Positions 57,474-64,000 of a stretch of DNA of 64,000 nt are shown here, in pieces (the first letter of the stretch is position 1; each line of letters begins with the position of its first letter). Origin of the DNA: Entonaema liquescens (lineage: Eukaryota > Ascomycota > Sordariomycetes > Xylariales > Xylariaceae); contig CADCSX010000012.1 in NCBI GenBank assembly GCA_902805475.1, positions 62,001 through 126,000 on the forward strand, given 5' to 3'. Below the pieces are notes generated by a model, which saw nothing but the letters and a program-made list of their open reading frames with translations, had not been told where the DNA came from and ran no database searches. Position numbers and translations under genes: made by a program.

Positions 57474-57973
57474 CCATGTGTAAAATTGTTAAGAGGTTTA
57501 GCGCTTACAGTATATCATTCATATCTACCAGATCGCTATTGCTTAAGTATTTGATGGTGGCTGTGTATATATTAAATTTTCATTAGTTGCTTTTGCACTT
57601 TCTTGTAGATAAGTGTCCGACACAAATCTAGCGAACCTAGTATATCTATATTCATTTCATACCCGGCTTTTCAGAGTATCGCTATGGAATCGTCTTATGC
57701 TACGCCTCTATAGGGTGGAATCAACATCCAATTACATTAAACCAAAGCCAGGGTTTCCACTTCGAAGTCATTGCAAGGAGAGTTACGTATAAGAATATGA
57801 AGATTAAATATAAGCATGACTAAGCTAGTTTAATAGGATCTGCATATTTCTTTCTGTCATAATGTATCGATTCCTTCAGAAGTAGATTGTGTTATTTAAT
57901 ATGAAGCATAGTAGAGCAGTAATATCTAAGATCTGTGAAACATAACTTTAAGACAACACGACGGATGTACGAT
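57474..57973. other. convergent 3' spacer
   Basis: 500 bases between the ends of two converging genes (effector candidate and epimerase). Moderately AT-rich, without open frames, repeats or RNA genes that I can support. It must hold both transcription ends; no clear terminator signal is identifiable. Confidence 0.5.
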
Positions 57974-59471
57974 TCAATCCTTCAAATTCTTTAGAACCCA
58001 CTCGACTTCTTCATCAGTAGCTTCTAATATGTGTTCCGCTGGGTAAATAGGCTTCCACCCAAGCTCATCACGTGCCCGTCGTGCTGTGAGGGTACATCTA
58101 ATACGTAGCACCGCGTCAGTATATACAGGCACAGAGGAGGTCTAGACTGTAAGAGTATAAAGAGAACTTACTTCCCGCCTAACTGAATAGGCACCATCTC
58201 CTTTGGTAATCCAAGCGCAGCGCCAATATCCTCAATATTCTCGTCGCTTGCTAGAGCAACTGAACTATCCGCGATAACACCGCGCTTAGCGAGGGCAGCA
58301 GCTACTGCGTCGTATAGGTCATCCCACTAATATAAGCTTTAATTAGCGGATACTCTTAGAGTATATGGCATGGTCACGAAATCTAGTGGCTTTTCTCTGT
58401 TTTGTGAACTTAGAATATCTAGGTGATAGTGACATAGTACTTACCGTGACGCTACCCGGGGCAGCGAGGTAGTAGCCATTCTTGCCGTGACTGGGATCTT
58501 CATCGGCTAGGATCTTGCGCAGGAGTTCTATGTACGCGGTAGTATTATCAAGTATATGGCATACTGGCCATTCCTGTTGCTTCGTAGTTAGAGCCCTGTG
58601 CTATTTATAAGCTGCTTTGATGAATAAGAGACGCACCGGCCTGTCAGAATCAACCCGGTACACACGCCCCAGAGCCTTTGCTGCTCGCACGATCATATAT
58701 ATCTGCCGCAGGGTGGAAATAGGTTCTCCGAATCCCTTACTTTTTCCATCTAAATAACATGTATTAGTACGATGAATTCTGGGCGTGCTTGAAGTTGTCC
58801 TAGACTTCGAAACTTTGCGGGGTGACTTACACACAATGCATGGTACGAAGACGTAACCGCGAACGCCATGCTTCTCGGATTGTTCTATAACCGCACAATT
58901 GGTCCTGACGCCCTGGTTTAATCTTAGCTGTGCACTATAGGGGGGTTTTCTATGGTCTGTACTCACCTCCTGGGCTACACCAAGCTTCGGATTTTGAGAT
59001 TTTTGAATTTCATACAAGTGCGGGTCAGTGTCTAGTAAGGGGCGGTCAGTTGGGGCGTCCGCGTGGCTGGAGAAGAGCTTCGCCCCAGTAGTCTAAAGCG
59101 TGATTAGACATGAATGAGGCTATATATGAGGATTAGCCTACGTGTAAAAAGTGAACGGTACGTCCGGTTGCCTTCTCAACCTCGGAGAGAGCTTCAATGA
59201 AGAATAAGGGAGGTTCGTATTGTACCGCGTCAATCAAATAATAAACTACCGTGATTTCGTGGTTGATGACGGTGTTCCGTACTTCGAACCTATCCTTGAG
59301 ATTAAAAAACAACGGCTCGGCGCCGTATTGTCGGACGCCGTCGGCTTGCTGTGCCGTCCGTACCGACGCATATAATTTGCCGTAAGGCGGCAGATTTGCC
59401 GCACCTATCCGAGCGAGGAGATCTCCGCCAAGATATCCGGAGCCCCCGGTTATTAGTACGTTATGCAACAT
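57974..59471 (-). CDS. NAD(P)-dependent epimerase/dehydratase-like protein (extended SDR)
   Basis: Predicted soluble Rossmann-fold oxidoreductase. Exons 59471-59142, 59092-58967, 58912-58831, 58749-58637, 58573-58445, 58326-58172, 58097-57974; 352 residues, all joins in frame, introns 49-118 nt. Start chosen at the ATG at 59,471 (A at -3), because it places VLITGGSGYLGG, the nucleotide-binding glycine motif GGxGxxG, at residues 5-16, the usual position. A Y-x3-K pair (Tyr137-Lys141) is a candidate catalytic pair, though its surroundings are not the classic UDP-sugar epimerase ones. The middle VFVPCIVYGKSKGFGEP and the C-terminal ARRARDELGWKP are typical of extended SDRs of this type. The substrate cannot be deduced; similar fungal proteins are annotated only as epimerase/dehydratase family. 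Frame is intact. It converges on the effector candidate and is followed upstream by 930 bases without a gene. Confidence 0.87.
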
Positions 59472-60402
59472 ATTGATAAGGTAGGAAAGCAACCGAGTTT
59501 CTATATTGAAGGGTTAGCAACTCATGGTGCTATTATCAGGCTTACATTAAGGGGGCCGTCGTGTTCTTATGCTTGATGTAGTTATCTAGAAAGCAGAAAG
59601 TCGCCCTACTCTAACAAGGTCATTCATATTACCCGATGTTGTCGCGGATATCCCTTTACTGCCGGTGCATCCATCTACCGAATAATAGATGTTCGCGGCA
59701 AGATAGTTCGGCCGCGTCTCAAGCGCTAGTTAGCTATATGATGGACCACCGAGAAAGTAAGATAAGCAGTATGCTAGATTTATAAGACCTTCGGGATTGA
59801 TAATGTTAATTAAATAAGGCTGACAAATCACAATTAGTAGGGATAGATTATCGGTTGGTGCAAAGGTCGTTCCAAATTCCTCCGACAACCAAGAGTTAAG
59901 CCATTGATGGGGAAACACGGGAACCGGTCGTGGGATGGGACTAATAATTGAGTCGACTCGGAGTAAAACGTGGCGAATCCGTCCAATTTTTAATGAGTGC
60001 AAAGTTACGCATACCATCACGGTCACAATCCGTACCTAAGTTCAGGATAAGGTCATCATTCATAAGTTAGGCGGAGTAGCTTCGGTAGGGCGCAGGCTTC
60101 AAACCCAACTTTCGATTCAGCCTCCTAGCTTAAAGCCCAAGAGTAGGGTATCAGTATATACACGTAACGACCATCATGATTTCATTACAGCCATTCGTTA
60201 TCTTCCGTCCCGGCTGTCTGTATCTTGGAACAGATAGGATAGGATGGCTTCTATCCAAGTAATATAATATACGGATCCAATTCTATCAAAGTTTCTCGCA
60301 CGTCTAAATGAAATTTGTAGCTTGCTTAGCATCTCGAGGCCGCCCTATATTCTTGCGTATATCTGACTTTATATGCCGGTTCAACCGTTTGCGTAGATAT
60401 CC
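59472..60402. other. intergenic: epimerase promoter / regulator 3' flank
   Basis: About 930 bases. A 98-codon frame on the minus strand (59,730-60,026) begins with GTG, has no ATG in a suitable place, no known domain and no splice support, so it is not called. No RNA gene or repeat is recognised. Confidence 0.5.
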
Positions 60403-63386
60403 TTAGATGCCTCCCATGAAGCCCACCTTTCCCATCGCGAGCCCGTTGTCTACCCAATTCTGCCAATTAAAACCTTCATCCGCATCCATGTTAACGTCTT
60501 GGTCTTCTACATTCGGCGCATTTTCGGTCGCGCTATTCGGAGGAGACTGACCCCAGACACCGCTCCAGAACCATGGCGGAGGGTTGTCCTCTAGAAAATT
60601 ATGCGGAGGGTGGTCGGCTGGCGGTTGACTGTTGTTGCTATTGCTACTAGCAGCACCGAATGCTTCGACGGGAACCGCCTGGATTGACCGCGGTCCACCC
60701 GGGGGCTGGGCGCCTCCTTCGGTGAGGTAAGCTTGGTTGCTCGGAAAAGCGACCGAGAAGATGTCGTGGGAGTCCAGATACGGCTGGGACATCAAGTGGT
60801 CGACATACTGTAGCTCCGCCGGGGCTACCTTCATATCTGATCGCCCCTGGGCAAGTTCTTTGCTTTCCGTCTGCGCGTCGTCACCTATGAACTCTGACAT
60901 TCGACACTTTGGCTTTTCCGGGCCCTTGATTCCAACGAGCTTACGCCACTGATCCTGAGCGAGAACCCCTCGCATCGAGCTAGACAGGTGTTTGAAGCTT
61001 TCCGGCTGCGTCTTCTTTTGCTCATCCAGGTCGAGTTGCCGCGCAGCTTCTGGGTCAGCTCTCAGCCGCTGGATCTCCTCTTCCCTATGACGCCTCGCCT
61101 GTCCCATAAGCTTGCGTAGCGGAATCCAAACCCCGGCTTAGCACGCTGGGTTACATCGGGGGTTTGGAACGTCGCGCTGAGCACGATCCAGGCGCGTTCG
61201 AGCGACGCGGTCCAAGGTAAGCGGCACACTTCGAGTAGAAGATACGCTACGGCGTGCCATTGCGCATACGTCTGGAATAGCCATCGCCACTGGCGGCATC
61301 TCTGTTCAGCGTTTAGCACTCTTGTATATTCAACTACCTCGAGAGAAGCCATAAAAAGACGATGTCGAATTTCCTTGCTGAGGTCCTGAGCTCCCGAGTG
61401 GAGTAGCATCGGTTGGTAGATTATTAAGCTCATCTTGGCCGTGATAAGCCGCGCAATCATGGCGGCAACCCAATGGAGCACATCCGAGTCCTTGTCGCCG
61501 CATGTTTTGAGATACTTGGTTTCGATTCGTTCGTAGCATTCGTGAAGCATTTTGGTACGCTCCTCTTCTGTGCTCCGAGCCCGGCACGGGGCCATCCCGT
61601 TTGTTGCGAAGTGTATCTTCCTAGCCAGGGCGCAGATTTCATAACGTATGAGGCAGAACGTCATGTCAGTAGGCCCTACTTTTTCTTCTGGGAACTCTGT
61701 CATTTCGGGGCTCAAGTCCGCGTCGTTGATATTCAGCGGGAATTGCGTGTCGTACGTCCGTTCCGCGATCGTGAGCTCGGTACCCTGGTCCTCTGCCGAT
61801 CTTAGGTCGAGGATACAAATCGCCCACCAGAGTCTGCGGCGCATCTCAACATCGAATGGGCTCAAGCCGTCGAATTCTGTCCCTTCTCGATGTATGCCGA
61901 GCGACTGCGAGATGCGTATTGCGAGGCCGGTAAGCGTCCAGGCAAACCTCGTATCGTCATAGCGACGGACAAGCACGAGGAAGAGCGTAAAAGCTTGGAC
62001 AACTACCAGTTCTGACGTAACTAGGAAATTCGCTTTGGCAAGAGCTTGCTCTGTAGCGAAGCGATACTTCTTGATTAGCTGCGTCTTATCGGCGCCGAAA
62101 TTTATCTTGACCTGGACATGCGATGGTTAACTTGCGCAGCAAATCGAGCTACGAGATTGGGTTCGTACCTCATTATCTTCCATAGATGTGATAGAAGCGT
62201 AGTATATAGCGAACATTAGAGCTTCCATGCCTGGCGAGATGTTATCCATGTTACTCCTTAGCTCACGGATAATTTTATTCATAGTTTGCACGTGTAATAT
62301 TTTCACTAACGGGTCGACGTTTTCCTGGTAAACCTGCCAGAAAAAGGGTATCTGGGACGGTAAGGGATGTAATTTGCGCAGGTCGACATTGGAAGAACTA
62401 TAGCCCAGCACGAAACCGTGGTGATCAACTGAATCCAGGGGAGGCTGCAAGAAACCGGGGCTGCTACCATCATCCGAAGCTTCAGAGTCCTCATCACTGA
62501 GCATTTCCGTTTCGGTTCGAAGCTGGTTAAGCTACCTCATCAAATTAATGACACCGCCCACCAAGGTCTTAGAAGATGAAGCCAACGTTACCTCGTCGTT
62601 AACCTTGGACCAAAACGCGCTGCTCACGTACCGCGTTTTTCCTTTCTCGTTCAATACCAATCTCCCAAAGGGTTTGTTAACTTCCGAGGTTGGACTCTTC
62701 AATGCAGGATTAGCGGAGTCGATGGTCTGGGAACGGCCGAATTTTGGATGATCGACTGGAGGGTAACCGCCGGGTAGATTCTCGCTATATGTAATCCCGC
62801 TCTGCCTTCGCCGCTCCCTCTCTTGCACGTTATCTAGGGTCGCCTCGGGTGAAGCGCCACCGCTAAGAGAGGGGTGCCTCGCCGTCTCTATTTCAATCTG
62901 CCCGCTGAGATCCTCTACTATGCTCTCCAGCTTTCGCAACCGCTTCATAAGCTCGATCTCGCGCTCGCTCGTCTGTTTCGGCGGGGCGTTGGGATCCTTC
63001 ACTCGCGGTCGTCGCGGCGCACGGCCTGGTGCCGGGAAGACGCATTGGATCTGGGCTTTACGACAATTGCCGCAGGGCATAAATTTGTCGCATCTTACTT
63101 TTCGCCGTCGACATGTCACGCAGCTGCGAGGGTTTAGCACTGACGAGGGCGTAATGGACGGGTCAAGCGTAATCGGACCCGATGGCGTAAAAGTAGCATG
63201 AGGAGCGCTGGCCCCAGGCACGGCCGAAGTGGCGTTTGATACCGACGCAGAATCTTGGGGTGTCGACGCGGCGGCGGATACGGCGGCGGGTGAGCCAATC
63301 GAGTGTTCGTTCGGAGACGAGCGGGTTGACGATTCCATAGGGGTTAAATGACTCTGAATGACGGAAGTAGAAGAAACGCTGGACAT
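60403..63386 (-). CDS. Zn2Cys6 fungal transcription factor, with one single-base frameshift
   Basis: Nuclear DNA-binding regulator. Exons 63386-62592, 62522-62169, 62111-60403. The zinc cluster is at residues 89-115 with C-x2-C-x6-C-x5-C-x2-C-x6-C spacing (SCVTCRRRKVRCDKFMPCGN...). A basic linker and a short heptad-like helix (about 137-165) follow, then the fungal-specific middle homology region (about 290-620, with RRRLWWAICILDLRSAEDQG). The C-terminus is rich in Pro, Asn, Gln and acidic residues, a likely activation domain. Start chosen at ATG 63,386 (A at -3); the frame stays open upstream but without another ATG. At 61,131-61,134 a G run (minus strand) is 4 instead of 5: one more base joins the VTQRAKPG frame to VWIPLRKLMGQARRHREEE. 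Counted so, the product is 952 residues; as read it ends soon after residue 709. Intron 1 (62591-62523) is 69 nt and carries an in-frame TAG. Target genes are unknown. Confidence 0.87.
61131..61134 (-). other. frameshift in G run of the Zn2Cys6 regulator
   Basis: The minus strand reads AAGCC, four G, TTTGGATTCC. Five G restore continuity between the conserved upstream part and the basic LRKLMGQARRHREEE helix, which family members carry at this place. No splice signals fit. Same type of error as the two in the ABC transporter. Confidence 0.8.
62523..62591 (-). other. 69-nt intron of regulator with in-frame stop
   Basis: Donor GTAACG, branch-like GCTTAAC, acceptor CCAG. Removing it joins FWSKVNDE to LRTETEMLSDEDSE, a smooth match to related regulators. 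Its length is a multiple of three and it contains TAG in the coding frame, so an unspliced transcript would stop just after the DNA-binding region. Confidence 0.75.
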
Positions 63387-63644
63387 AGTACGGATGATCC
63401 GCGAGCGGTACTCATAGGTTTGCCAATTCCCATATGGCTTATGATATTCCAAAAGTTTTTTGCGTCTCGTTTGTCGAGCAGAGGCGACGTTTAGCTTCTT
63501 CGGCACCTCAAAGAAATGCTTTCGAACGGTAGAAATAAGAATCGGACGAGGTCAGATAGGTAGTTACTGTCAAGATTGAGTAAGTATGCAAAAGAAAAGA
63601 AGCGTACAAGAATTGTATAGCTTCGGGATAATTACGCGGGCTAG

Positions 63645-63887
63645 CTAAGGATCCAACAAAGACAGGGCTGAGTCCAGAACGGCACGCTTTCTTTCCACAT
63701 ACGACATACGCATACGTACTGACTCACCCCCCGGGGAGTGATGGATGTGGGCCTTCCTTTCATAGAAATAAATACCTAACCTAATGCCGTAACCGTGCAG
63801 AATATCCAGCAGGGACTGGGGTTTGTCTTCCAGCTGGACTTCTCTAATCAAGACATCCCCTTCGCCGAGCAATTTAACTACCTAACG
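63645..63887 (-). CDS. last exon of an unidentified gene (partial, runs off right edge)
   Basis: Minus-strand frame opening after an acceptor TTTCGTTAG at 63,888 with a long pyrimidine tract before it, and ending with TAG at 63,645. It encodes about 80 residues (VVKLLGEGDVLIREV... to ...LDSALSLLDP). The composition looks like real protein: balanced charges, a HGYGIRLGIYFYERKAH segment, and no low-complexity sequence. I do not recognise the family. Earlier exons would lie beyond 64,000. It could alternatively be a separate small gene or an upstream exon of the regulator, but the stop before the regulator start argues against the last. Confidence 0.45.
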
Positions 63888-64000
63888 AAAGGAGAGTAGA
63901 AATAAAGAAGAAGAAAAAGTATATAAGTAATCCTCTGGGGTCGAGGCTGTAAGAGACGGAAATAATGTAGAAAGTGGCTTGGCTTGGCTAGACGCGGGGC

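Noticed and set aside
59730..60026. 98-codon minus-strand frame between epimerase and regulator
   Set aside because: Starts with GTG, no domain, no splice context, no family resemblance.
62530..62535. Premature stop in the regulator
   Set aside because: The TAG lies inside a well-formed 69-nt intron whose removal gives a smooth family match.
48314..63386. Secondary-metabolite biosynthetic cluster
   Set aside because: Transporter, SDR and Zn2Cys6 regulator fit accessory roles, but no backbone enzyme (PKS, NRPS, terpene cyclase, DMATS) is present in the window.

Overview
The window looks like nuclear DNA of a filamentous ascomycete (Pezizomycotina). The genes have many short introns (44 to 122 nt) with GTAAGT-like donors and CTAAC/CTGAC-like branch points. 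They encode typical fungal products: an ABCC multidrug transporter, a GH43 arabinanase, a small secreted cysteine-rich protein, an SDR-type epimerase and a Zn2Cys6 regulator. The species cannot be fixed from this sequence alone.

Two compartments meet at about 47,785. From 1 to 47,785 the DNA is extremely AT-rich (roughly 10-15% G+C by eye) and has essentially no open frames. It is built of transposon relics destroyed in the manner of RIP (repeat-induced point mutation). Some ancestry is still readable. A Tad1-like LINE (31,603-33,560) keeps endonuclease and reverse-transcriptase landmarks in one reading frame. A 263-273 bp MITE family with terminal inverted repeats occurs three times (3,831; 27,123; 27,764). 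A second repeat pair lies at 19,070 and 22,708, a 27/54 bp minisatellite at 12,577-13,000, and simple repeats elsewhere.

From 47,786 to 64,000 the composition is ordinary and five complete gene models can be built: the ABCC transporter (minus, 8 exons, 53,260-48,314), GH43 endo-arabinanase (minus, 3 exons, 55,064-53,950), secreted cysteine-rich effector candidate (plus, 5 exons, 56,540-57,473), NAD-dependent epimerase/dehydratase-like protein (minus, 7 exons, 59,471-57,974) and Zn2Cys6 transcription factor (minus, 3 exons, 63,386-60,403). The last exon of an unidentified minus-strand gene enters at the right edge. Every reconstructed model sums to a whole number of codons, but the transporter needs two missing bases restored and the regulator one. 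All three losses are in short homopolymers, so they are either assembly errors or early gene decay.

The set reads as an accessory 'two-speed genome' border: a plant-cell-wall enzyme and a secreted effector candidate share a 1.5 kb divergent promoter region, flanked by a transporter, a Rossmann enzyme and a pathway-type regulator. No PKS, NRPS or terpene synthase is present, so a metabolite cluster is not supported within this window.
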